NCBI RefSeq assembly: GCF_030406405.1
Contig: NZ_JAUEPL010000008.1
Span: forward strand, 62,001 to 126,000
Direction: 5' to 3'
DNA length: 64,000 bases
From: Streptomyces ficellus
GTDB lineage: Bacteria > Actinomycetota > Actinomycetes > Streptomycetales > Streptomycetaceae
Shown: positions 15,840-22,854 of the stretch, piece by piece
How positions within the stretch are numbered: position 1 is the stretch's first letter
Layout of the letters: each line of letters starts with the position of its first letter
Translations under genes and position numbers: made by a program
The notes under the pieces: generated by a model
The model's input: the letters and a program-made list of their open reading frames with translations, nothing else
The model's database searches: none
What the model was told of the DNA's origin: nothing

Positions 15840-16580
15840 CTACCGGCGCTCGTCGTCCGTGCCCGTGCCCGTGTCCATGCCCGATCCGGATCCGGCCTCG
15901 GCATCCGCGTCGGCCTCGGCCTCGGCCTGCTTGGCCTCCACTTCGGGGTCGAGCGAAGCGGGACCAGTGCCGTCGACGGAGGTGAGCGGAGTGCGCTCGG
16001 AGACCTCGGTGGGAGCCGGGGGCTCGACCAGCCAGTCAGGGTTGGCCTGCTTGTCCCACCACTTCCAGGCGGCGAAGGCGCCACCGGCCAGAATCCCGAA
16101 GAGCGCCAGCCCCTTGGCGAGGCGTCCGGCCCTGGCCCGGCGCTCGTGCTTCCTGACGATCTTGCGAATGTCCTTGGCCGTCACCTGTCCGCGCAGCGCG
16201 GCCAGCGTGGCGACGGAGCGGGCCATGGCCTCTTCCCGTACGGGTTGAGCGGCGGCCACCGCCTGCTCCACACGCGGCACGGTGTACTCCGCCGCCTGCC
16301 GTGCGGCCTTCCGGGTCCGGACCGCGGCGCGATGCGCGGCTTCGTCGACCTTCGGCGGCACAAGCGGCGCGACACGCGTGTCGTACTGAACACGTGCCTG
16401 CGTACGCGCCTGATGAGCGGCCTTGGAGACCGTCGGCGCGACCCTGACACGTGCCTCGTGCGCATAGCGCGTGGCCGTGTCCTTTGCCGTTCCGGCGTAG
16501 GGCGCCACCACTTCCGCGGCGTGTCGCACGCTGTCCTTGGCCGAACTGGTCGCGGCGCGCACGCTGTCCTTGCGGGTCAC
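15840..16580 (-). CDS. DUF5324 family protein
   Basis: A 246-aa protein starting at GTG 16580 after GAGGAGGAGG. The frame upstream lacks family similarity. It starts TRKDSVRAATSSAKDSVRHA and has long Ala/Arg-rich helical repeats that resemble an amphipathic or coiled-coil region. A single membrane helix (LFGILAGGAFAAWKWWDKQ) sits near residue 180, followed by an acidic tail with a repetitive AEADADAEAGSGSG end. Streptomyces homologues sit next to the same cyclophilin. The function is unknown; it is probably a membrane-tethered cytoplasmic protein. Confidence 0.85.
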   Translation of the reverse strand: MTRKDSVRAATSSAKDSVRHAAEVVAPYAGTAKDTATRYAHEARVRVAPTVSKAAHQARTQARVQYDTRVAPLVPPKVDEAAHRAAVRTRKAARQAAEYTVPRVEQAVAAAQPVREEAMARSVATLAALRGQVTAKDIRKIVRKHERRARAGRLAKGLALFGILAGGAFAAWKWWDKQANPDWLVEPPAPTEVSERTPLTSVDGTGPASLDPEVEAKQAEAEADADAEAGSGSGMDTGTGTDDERR

Positions 16581-16839
16581 GGGATCCTCCTCCTCGGTGG
16601 CGGGGTCGGTATTCGCTTTTCCGTCCTTTTCGGAATCATGCCTGCCGGTGTCCCCGTCGGCATGCGGGCCGGGGCATCCGGGGCAATGCGGTACCAGTAC
16701 CCACGGCGGGACCCGCATGACCCTTCCTCGTTCGCCCGGTCGTGCGCCGCTTCGGCGAGCACCGGCCCACCTCGATTCCCGGCGGGCTCTTCCGTGCGAG
16801 GATCGGTCCACGTCAGAGCAGACTTACGGAAGGCACCTC

Positions 16840-17373
16840 GTGGCCGAGCAGCTTTACGCCACCCTGAAGACCAATCGCGGCGACATCGAGATCCGGCTCT
16901 TCCCGGACCACGCGCCCAAGACGGTCAGGAACTTCGTCGAGCTCGCCAAGGGCGAGCGCGAGTGGACGCACCCGGCGACGGGCAAGAAGTCCACCGACCG
17001 TCTCTACGACGGCACGGTCTTCCACCGCGTCATCAGCGGCTTCATGATCCAGGGTGGCGACCCGCTGGGCAACGGCACCGGTGGCCCGGGCTACGAGTTC
17101 GGTGACGAGATCCACCCGGAACTGTCCTTCAACAAGCCGTACCTGCTGGCCATGGCGAACGCCGGCCCGGGCACCAACGGCTCGCAGTTCTTCATCACCG
17201 TCGCCCCCACCACCTGGCTGACCGGCAAGCACACCATCTTCGGCGAGGTGGCCAACGAGGCCGGCAAGAAGGTCGTGGACGAGATCGCGAGCACCCGGAC
17301 CAACCCGCGCACCGACCGCCCCGTCGAGGACGTGGTCATCGAGACCGTCGAGATCGAGTCGCGCAAGAGCTGA
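16840..17373 (+). CDS. Peptidyl-prolyl cis-trans isomerase, cyclophilin type
   Basis: A 177-aa cytoplasmic cyclophilin that speeds X-Pro bond isomerisation during folding. Conserved motifs are FHRVISGFMIQGGDP (catalytic Arg in the FHR box), NGSQFFIT and the KHTIFGEV loop. No signal peptide is present. The start is GTG 16840, placed by the MAEQLYATLKTN-type family beginning and the GGAAGG ribosome-binding site. It is divergent from the DUF5324 gene with about 260 bases between them, which probably hold both promoters. The region downstream is the heptamer repeat array. Confidence 0.95.
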   Translation: MAEQLYATLKTNRGDIEIRLFPDHAPKTVRNFVELAKGEREWTHPATGKKSTDRLYDGTVFHRVISGFMIQGGDPLGNGTGGPGYEFGDEIHPELSFNKPYLLAMANAGPGTNGSQFFITVAPTTWLTGKHTIFGEVANEAGKKVVDEIASTRTNPRTDRPVEDVVIETVEIESRKS

Positions 17374-17382
17374 CCGCGGCAC

Positions 17383-17601
17383 CCGGCACCCCGACACCCG
17401 GCCTCCGGCTTTCCGGCCTCCGGCTTCCGGGACCCGGCTTCCGGCCTCCGGCTTCCGGCTTCCGGCACCCGGCTTCCGGCCTCCGGGACCCGGCCTCCGG
17501 CACCCGGCTTCCGGCCTCCGGCTTCCGGGACCCGACACCCGGCTTCCGACACCCGGCTTCCGACACCCGGCTTCCGGCACCCGGCTTCCAACCCCCGGCC
17601 T
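17383..17601. repeat. 31-unit heptamer tandem array (CCGGCTT and variants)
   Basis: I parsed 17383-17601 into 31 units, 29 of 7 bp and two of 8 bp (17383-17390 and 17405-17412). Units are CCGGCTT, CCGGCCT, CCGGCAC, CCGGGAC and CCGACAC, with one CCAACCC. They fill the gap between the cyclophilin and rhomboid genes, beginning 10 bases after a stop codon. Every three units would encode a 7-aa repeat on either strand, but no start site or conserved product supports coding. Confidence 0.92.
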
Positions 17602-17618
17602 TCCGCCTTGCCCTCCCG

Positions 17619-17627
17619 TTATCCACA
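17619..17627 (+). promoter_or_regulatory. DnaA-box-like TTATCCACA upstream of the rhomboid gene
   Basis: A perfect match to the classical TTATCCACA DnaA box, between the heptamer array and the rhomboid gene. No binding data; sequence match only. Confidence 0.45.
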
Positions 17628-17720
17628 GGGGAACCATTCCGCCCCGTCCGTCCGTAAGGATGGACGGGGCGTCATACGTACGGACGCGCAGATCGCGCGC
17701 AGCACAACGAGGGGATCCCC

Positions 17721-18584
17721 ATGGAGCAGGCGCAGGTGCCGGGCTGCTATCGCCATCCCGGCGTGGAGACGGGTGTGCGCTGCACGCGCTGCGAGCGGCC
17801 GATCTGCACCGACTGCATGGTGGACGCGTCGGTCGGCTTCCAGTGCCCGGAGTGTGTACGCGGGGGATCCGGCACCGGTCACTCGCGCACCGCCAATCAG
17901 CCGCGGACGATCGCCGGCGGCAGGATCACGGCCGGTGACCCGCACCTGGTGACCACCATCCTCATCGGCATGAACCTGCTCGTCTTCCTCCTCGGGATGC
18001 TCAATCCGCGTCTCATCGACGAGATGAAGCTGATCGGGCTCGCCTTCGATCCCGACCTCGGCCGGGTCGTCGGAGTGGTGGACGGTGAGTGGTACCGCCT
18101 GGTGACCTCGATGTTCCTGCACGAGCGGATCGGGCACATCGCCGGGAACATGCTGCTGCTGTGGCTGCTCGGCGGCGCCCTGGAGGCGGAGCTCGGCCGG
18201 CTGCGCTATCTGACGCTCTACCTGGTCTCCGGGCTGGCCGGCAGCGCCTTCACCTACCTGCTCGCCCCGGAGAACCAGGGCTCGCTCGGTGCGTCGGGTG
18301 CCATCTACGGACTGCTGGGCGCCACCGTCGTCCTCGTACGCAGGCTCAACCGCGACATGCGGCCCGTGATGGCGCTGGTCGTGGTCAACCTGGTGATCAC
18401 CTTCGGCTGGCAGAACATCGCCTGGCAGGCGCACATCGGCGGGCTGATCGCCGGCCTGATCATCTCGTACGCGATGGTCAACGGGCCGCGCGAGCGGCGG
18501 GCGCTGGTGCAGTGGGCGGCCTGTGGTCTGATGCTCGGACTGTCCCTGTTGACTGTGGTTCTGAGGACGGTCACGCTCAGCTGA
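17721..18584 (+). CDS. Rhomboid-family intramembrane serine protease
   Basis: A 287-aa membrane protease. Residues 9-46 form a small zinc-binding region (CYRHPG, CTRC, CTDC, CPEC) like a B-box. Six to seven membrane helices follow. The catalytic dyad is Ser192 in GASGAIYG and His238 in WQAHIGG. Rhomboids cut single-pass membrane proteins within or near the membrane. The start ATG 17721 follows GAGGGGATCCCC. The heptamer array and a DnaA-box-like TTATCCACA (17619-17627) lie upstream. Its substrates are unknown. The order cyclophilin-rhomboid-crgA is typical of Streptomyces cores. Confidence 0.93.
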   Translation: MEQAQVPGCYRHPGVETGVRCTRCERPICTDCMVDASVGFQCPECVRGGSGTGHSRTANQPRTIAGGRITAGDPHLVTTILIGMNLLVFLLGMLNPRLIDEMKLIGLAFDPDLGRVVGVVDGEWYRLVTSMFLHERIGHIAGNMLLLWLLGGALEAELGRLRYLTLYLVSGLAGSAFTYLLAPENQGSLGASGAIYGLLGATVVLVRRLNRDMRPVMALVVVNLVITFGWQNIAWQAHIGGLIAGLIISYAMVNGPRERRALVQWAACGLMLGLSLLTVVLRTVTLS

Positions 18585-18591
18585 GCGACGA

Positions 18592-18810
18592 TTGTCCCCA
18601 ACATTGTCCACAGCACGTGTCCGATCTTGCGCATGAAGTGTGGAACACCTGTGCCCATCGCCTCTGACCTGGGCTTTTCCAGGAAGGGTGAGGGGCGTTC
18701 CGCCTCACGGCACGGGGCCGGGCGCAGTCACATCGGCGTCAACCCGATGCGAGTTATCCACAGATCGTCTGACCTTTCCACGGCCTTGTGCACAACTCTG
18801 TGGATAACTC
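18592..18810. promoter_or_regulatory. DnaA-box-like cluster with 13-bp inverted repeat
   Basis: The noncoding gap between the convergent rhomboid and crgA genes holds TTGTCCCCA (18592), TTGTCCACA (18604-18612), TTATCCACA (18754-18762) and its exact reverse complement TGTGGATAA (18799-18807). The last two sit in a perfect inverted repeat, GAGTTATCCACAG (18751-18763) and CTGTGGATAACTC (18798-18810). The 10-bp palindrome TTGTGCACAA lies between them (18786-18795). It could bind DnaA, act as a terminator stem, or both. Confidence 0.55.
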
Positions 18811-18858
18811 AGGGCAGGGCTTGACGGCGTTCACCGCCGCCTGCCCCGCCTCACCTGC

Positions 18859-19116
18859 CTACTTCCACTGTGTGGAGACGCCGAAGCCGCCGGCGATGAA
18901 GCCGAAGCCGACCACGATGTTCCAGTTCGAGAGCGACTGGATGGGCAGGGAGCCGTCGGTGACGTAGAAGACGACGATCCAGGCGAGTCCGATGGCGAAG
19001 AGGGCCAGCATCACCGGAGCGACCCAACTGCGGTTGGTCAGCTTGATGCTGGTCGCCTGCTTCGCGGCCGGCGGCGGCGTGAAGTCGGCCTTCTTGCGGA
19101 TACGTGACTTCGGCAC
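18859..19116 (-). CDS. crgA: Cell division protein CrgA
   Basis: An 85-aa protein with the CrgA pattern [17 protein letters not shown], then [19 protein letters not shown], two membrane helices (about 30-50 and 64-82) and a short end STQWK. CrgA is an actinobacterial membrane protein that inhibits or tunes Z-ring formation and binds FtsZ/FtsI-type partners, coordinating septation with sporulation in Streptomyces. A ribosome-binding GGAGAG precedes its ATG. It is divergent from the DUF881 gene, and about 140 bases between them hold both promoters. Confidence 0.96.
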   Translation of the reverse strand: MPKSRIRKKADFTPPPAAKQATSIKLTNRSWVAPVMLALFAIGLAWIVVFYVTDGSLPIQSLSNWNIVVGFGFIAGGFGVSTQWK

Positions 19117-19255
19117 GAGGGACTCTCCTGTCGATGCGCTGCGTTACCGCGCAGGGAACTGTGGCTGGCGCCGGGCTGAGACGAGGGGGACCACTGCCTC
19201 ACCCGGGCGTCCGTTAGCGTAGTGCTTCCGCGGCGCTGAAGGAGATAAGGGTACG

Positions 19256-20023
19256 TTGAGCAATTCAGCCGACTCTCCCCCGGAGCCGGCCGGGCGCAGG
19301 AACTGGCGGCCCGTCCGGTTGCTCACCGCTGCCGTCTTCGCCCTCGCCGGCCTGATCTTCGTCACCAGCTTCAACACCGCCAGGGGCACCAACATCCGTA
19401 CGGACGCCTCGCTGCTGAAGCTCTCCGACCTCATCCGAGAGCGCAGCCACAGAAACGGCCTGCTCGATGAGTCCACCGCGGCCGTACGCGACCAGGTCGA
19501 CGCCCTCGCCCGCCGCGACGACGGCTCCACCAAGGCCGAGGACGCCAAGCTCGGCGCCCTGGAGAAGGCCGCCGGCACCACGAAGGTCGCCGGCCAGGGC
19601 CTGACCGTCACCCTCAACGACGCCCCGCCCGACGCCAGGGCCGCCCCCGGCTACCCCGAACCGCAGGCCAATGACCTGGTCATTCACCAGCAAGACCTCC
19701 AGGCCGTCGTCAACGCCCTGTGGAAGGGTGGCGCCAAGGGCATCCGGGTCATGGACCAGCGGCTGATCTCCACCAGCGCGGTCCGCTGCGTCGGCAACAC
19801 CCTGATCCTCCAGGGCCGCGTCTACTCGCCGCCGTACAAGATCACCGCCGTCGGTGACACCGGGAAGCTCCAGCGGGCGCTGAACGACTCGACCGCGATC
19901 CAGAACTACCTGCTGTACGTGAAGGCGTACGGGCTCGGCTGGAAAGTCCACGAGCACGACGCGCTGACGCTGCCGGGTTACTCCGGCACAGTGGACCTCC
20001 ACTACGCGGAGCCCGTCGGCTAG
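19256..20023 (+). CDS. DUF881-domain membrane-anchored protein
   Basis: A 255-aa protein starting with TTG 19256 after GAAGGAGATAAGG. One membrane helix lies at about 22-42 (LLTAAVFALAGLIFVTSFN), then a coiled coil (about 55-105) and the DUF881 domain with NDLVIHQQDLQAVVNALW, GAKGIRVMDQRLI and VRCVGNTLILQGRVYSPPY. DUF881 proteins cluster with division and sortase genes in actinobacteria. Their function is not known. The downstream small membrane gene follows after about 160 bases in the same direction. Confidence 0.88.
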   Translation: MSNSADSPPEPAGRRNWRPVRLLTAAVFALAGLIFVTSFNTARGTNIRTDASLLKLSDLIRERSHRNGLLDESTAAVRDQVDALARRDDGSTKAEDAKLGALEKAAGTTKVAGQGLTVTLNDAPPDARAAPGYPEPQANDLVIHQQDLQAVVNALWKGGAKGIRVMDQRLISTSAVRCVGNTLILQGRVYSPPYKITAVGDTGKLQRALNDSTAIQNYLLYVKAYGLGWKVHEHDALTLPGYSGTVDLHYAEPVG

Positions 20024-20181
20024 CGCGACGGCGGGGGACCGCCTCTGCCGGCCGCCACGCGCGCTGTGACGCAGGGCAAGCCCCCGGCTTTCCACAGCTG
20101 ACCCACCGCGGGTGCGTCGCCCCGTACTCTGGTGCGGTATCGAAGGGCATTCGAGGGACGACGGAAGGACCAGCAGACGTC

Positions 20182-20343
20182 ATGTACGGCTGGATCTGGC
20201 GGCATCTGCCGGGCAACGCGTGGATGCGGGCACTCATCTCGCTCGTGCTGGTCCTCGCGGTGGTCTATGTGCTCTTCCAGTACGTGTTCCCCTGGGCGGA
20301 ACCTCTGCTTCCGTTCAACGATGTGACGGTGGACGGTCAGTGA
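20182..20343 (+). CDS. Conserved 53-aa membrane protein upstream of pabA/trpG
   Basis: A short frame from ATG 20182 encodes MYGWIWRHLPG, then one strong membrane helix (ALISLVLVLAVVYVLFQYVF, about 17-36) and a conserved-looking tail PWAEPLLPFNDVTVDGQ. GGAAGG lies 13-18 bases before the start. The stop overlaps the start of the next gene (GTGA), which supports real translation. I recall similar small proteins in this position in other Streptomyces. No function is known. Confidence 0.75.
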   Translation: MYGWIWRHLPGNAWMRALISLVLVLAVVYVLFQYVFPWAEPLLPFNDVTVDGQ

Positions 20344-20978
20344 GCGCACGCATCCTCGTCGTTGACAACTACGACAGCTTCGTCTTCAACCTGGTCCAGT
20401 ACCTGTACCAGCTCGGTGCCGAGTGCGAGGTCCGGCGCAACGACCAGGTCGAGCTGAGCCACGCCCAGGACGGCTTCGACGGCGTCCTGCTCTCGCCCGG
20501 TCCGGGTACGCCCGAGGAGGCCGGGGTCTGCGTCGACATGGTGCGGCACTGCGCCGACACCGGCGTCCCGGTCTTCGGCGTGTGCCTGGGCATGCAGTCG
20601 ATGGCGGTGGCGTACGGCGGTGTCGTGGACCGCGCCCCCGAGCTGCTGCACGGCAAGACCTCACCGGTCGTGCACGAGGGGCGGGGCGTCTTCACCGGAC
20701 TGCCGTCGCCGTTCACCGCGACCCGCTACCACTCGCTGGCCGCCGAGCCGGCGGACCTTCCGGACGTGCTGGAGGTCACCGCGCGCACCGAGGACGGCAT
20801 CATCATGGGGCTGCGCCACCGTGACTTCGCCGTGGAGGGCGTGCAGTTCCACCCCGAGTCGGTGCTCACCGAGCACGGGCACCTGATGCTCGCCAACTGG
20901 CTGGAGCAGTGCGGCGACACCGGAGCGGTAGGCCGGTCGGCAGGCCTCGCGCCGGTGGTGGGCAAGGCCGTCGCGTGA
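20340..20978 (+). CDS. pabA: Aminodeoxychorismate/anthranilate synthase amidotransferase subunit
   Basis: A 212-aa class I glutamine amidotransferase. It begins ARILVVDNYDSFVFNL, with the oxyanion region LSPGPGTPEEAG, nucleophile Cys82 in GVCLGMQ and the His/Glu pair in VQFHPES. It releases ammonia from glutamine for a PabB or TrpE partner in folate or tryptophan synthesis; the partner is not in the window. Sequence alone does not separate PabA from TrpG. GTG 20340 overlaps the previous stop, and its own stop overlaps the sortase start, so the three genes are coupled. Confidence 0.92.
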   Translation: MSARILVVDNYDSFVFNLVQYLYQLGAECEVRRNDQVELSHAQDGFDGVLLSPGPGTPEEAGVCVDMVRHCADTGVPVFGVCLGMQSMAVAYGGVVDRAPELLHGKTSPVVHEGRGVFTGLPSPFTATRYHSLAAEPADLPDVLEVTARTEDGIIMGLRHRDFAVEGVQFHPESVLTEHGHLMLANWLEQCGDTGAVGRSAGLAPVVGKAVA

Positions 20979-22072
20979 CCGCCGTGCGCCCGGAGCACGA
21001 CGCGGGGGCGGGGGAGGGCGAGCAGGGTTCGCCCTGGTTCCGGGCGACCGACCCGCCGGAGCCAAAAGCGCCTGCCCAGGAGTACGGACAAGGCAACGCG
21101 TACGGACCCGGACCCGGCAACGCGTACGGAGAAGGCAACGCGTACGGACCCGGCTACGCGTACGCACCCGCCGACGAGACGATGGCGCTGCGCACCGAGG
21201 ACGTCACCCCCCGAATAAGCGCACCCGCACCCGCACCCGCACCCGAGCGGCCGACCGGCGGCCGGGCCGAGCGTCGCAAGGCCGCCAAGGCGCGCGGCCG
21301 TCGCCGCGGAACCGCACCCGCCACCCCGCAGCCGGCGGCGTCCCCCGGCCCCGGCAGGCCGCTCACGCGCGTCGAGGCCCGGCGCGCCGCCCGGGCCCGC
21401 AAGGACAGCGTCGGCGTCGTCGCCAGCCGTGTCGTCGGCGAGCTCTTCATCACCTTCGGCGTCGTGATGCTGCTCTTCGTCACGTACCAGCTGTGGTGGA
21501 CCAACGTCCAGGCCGGCCTGGAGGCCGACAAGGCGAAGCAGGGCATCGAGGACGCCTGGGCGGAGGGCCGCAAGCCGGGCGCGTTCGAGCCCGGCCAGGG
21601 CTTCGCGATCATGTACATCCCCAAGCTGGACGTCGTCGTACCGATCGCCGAGGGCATCGACAAGTCGAAGGTCCTCGACCGCGGCATGGTCGGCCACTAC
21701 GCGGAGGGGCAGCTCAAGACGGCGATGCCCTCCGACAAGCAGGGCAACTTCGCGGTCGCCGGCCACCGCAACACCCACGGGGAGCCGTTCCGCTACATCA
21801 ACCAGCTTCAGCCGGGCGACCCGATCGTCGTCGAGACACAGGACGCGTACTACACGTACGAGATGGCGAGCATCCTGGAGCAGACCCCGCCCTCGAACGT
21901 CTCGGTGATCCAGCCGGTGCCGGAGGGCTCCGGTTTCACCAGGCCGGGCAGGTACATCACCCTGACGACCTGCACGCCCGAGTTCACCAGTACCTATCGC
22001 ATGATCGTGTGGGGCAAGATGGTCGACGAACGCCCGCGCAGCAAGGGGAAACCGGACGCGCTCGTAGGCTAG
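20975..22072 (+). CDS. Class E sortase with long repetitive N-terminus
   Basis: A 365-aa protein from GTG 20975 (GTGA overlap). Residues 1-145 are a cytoplasmic, low-complexity region with GNAYG repeats and a Lys/Arg-rich block. One membrane helix (about 155-172) follows. The sortase barrel has catalytic His264 in AGHRNTHG, Cys333 in TLTTCTPEF and an Arg in YRMIVWG. Class E sortases anchor proteins carrying LAXTG-type signals to peptidoglycan, including chaplins in Streptomyces. No sorting substrate is encoded nearby. A second sortase follows within 25 bases, so a paired function is likely. Confidence 0.92.
   Translation: MTAVRPEHDAGAGEGEQGSPWFRATDPPEPKAPAQEYGQGNAYGPGPGNAYGEGNAYGPGYAYAPADETMALRTEDVTPRISAPAPAPAPERPTGGRAERRKAAKARGRRRGTAPATPQPAASPGPGRPLTRVEARRAARARKDSVGVVASRVVGELFITFGVVMLLFVTYQLWWTNVQAGLEADKAKQGIEDAWAEGRKPGAFEPGQGFAIMYIPKLDVVVPIAEGIDKSKVLDRGMVGHYAEGQLKTAMPSDKQGNFAVAGHRNTHGEPFRYINQLQPGDPIVVETQDAYYTYEMASILEQTPPSNVSVIQPVPEGSGFTRPGRYITLTTCTPEFTSTYRMIVWGKMVDERPRSKGKPDALVG
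21092..21166 (+). repeat. In-frame repeats coding GNAYG in sortase 1
   Basis: GGCAACGCGTACGGA occurs at 21092, 21116 and 21134, with a degenerate fourth copy at 21152. Spacings are multiples of 3 (24, 18, 18), so the reading frame is kept. Confidence 0.8.
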
Positions 22073-22096
22073 CGACTTCCAGACGGGACAGATGTA

Positions 22097-22780
22097 GTGG
22101 CACGTGCGCGCAGCCGGATCGCCGGCGTCATCAGTGTCTTCGGCGAGCTGTTGATCACCGCTGGGGTGCTCATGGGCCTCTTCGTCGTCTACTCGCTGTG
22201 GTGGACCAACGTCCTGGCCGACCGCGAGGCCGACAAACAGGGCAACGAGGTGCGCGACCACTGGGCGGCGTCCGGCCCGGGAGCCCTCGACACCAAGGAC
22301 GGCATCGGCTTCCTCCACGTACCGGCGATGAAGAACGGCGAGGTGCTGGTCAAGAAGGGCACCGACCCCGCGACCCTCAACAACGGCGTCGCCGGCTACT
22401 ACACCGAGCCGGTCAAGTCCGCGCTCCCCGCCGACAAGCAGGGCAACTTCACGCTGGCCGCGCACCGCGACGGGCACGGGGCGAAGTTCCACAACATCCA
22501 CAAGCTGAAGAACGGCGACGCGATCGTCTTCGAGACCAAGGACACCTGGTACGTCTACAAGGTCTACAAGACGCTGCCGGAGACGTCGAAGTACAACGTG
22601 GACGTCCTCAAGCCGGTCCCGAAGGAATCCGGCAGGACCAAGCCGGGCCGTTACATCACGCTGACGACCTGCACGCCGATGTACACCTCGGACTACCGCT
22701 TCATCGTGTGGGGCGAGCTGGAGCGCATGGAGAAGGTCGACGCCGAGCGCACGCCCCCGGCCGAGCTCGCCGCTCAGTAG
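22097..22780 (+). CDS. Class E sortase (second copy)
   Basis: A 227-aa sortase from GTG 22097. A membrane helix near residues 10-35 is followed by the sortase barrel with His123 in LAAHRDGHG, Cys192 in TLTTCTPMY and an Arg in YRFIVWGEL. It clearly resembles the preceding gene (shared DKQGNF, PGRYITLTTC) but lacks the long N-terminal extension, suggesting tandem duplication. The pair would act at the outer face of the membrane. A strong terminator follows. Confidence 0.93.
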   Translation: MARARSRIAGVISVFGELLITAGVLMGLFVVYSLWWTNVLADREADKQGNEVRDHWAASGPGALDTKDGIGFLHVPAMKNGEVLVKKGTDPATLNNGVAGYYTEPVKSALPADKQGNFTLAAHRDGHGAKFHNIHKLKNGDAIVFETKDTWYVYKVYKTLPETSKYNVDVLKPVPKESGRTKPGRYITLTTCTPMYTSDYRFIVWGELERMEKVDAERTPPAELAAQ

Positions 22781-22789
22781 GCCACCACA

Positions 22790-22832
22790 GGCAAAGGCCC
22801 CGGCACCCTCACAGGGCGCCGGGGCCTTTGCC
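22790..22832. terminator. Strong bidirectional terminator between sortase and pknB
   Basis: A perfect 15-bp stem, GGCAAAGGCCCCGGC (22790-22804) and GCCGGGGCCTTTGCC (22818-22832), lies between convergent genes. Confidence 0.88.
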
Positions 22833-22854
22833 GTACGTACGGTCCTGGGTCCGG

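Noticed and set aside
15840..16811. Longer version of the DUF5324 protein starting at 16811
   Set aside because: The extra 77 residues lack family similarity, while GTG 16580 has a strong GAGGAGGAGG before it and matches the family start.
17383..17601. CRISPR-like array
   Set aside because: Units are 7 bp with no spacers; there are no cas genes.
18592..18810. Chromosomal origin (oriC)
   Set aside because: Only a few boxes, no dnaA/dnaN flanks, and convergent unrelated genes; Streptomyces oriC has many more boxes.
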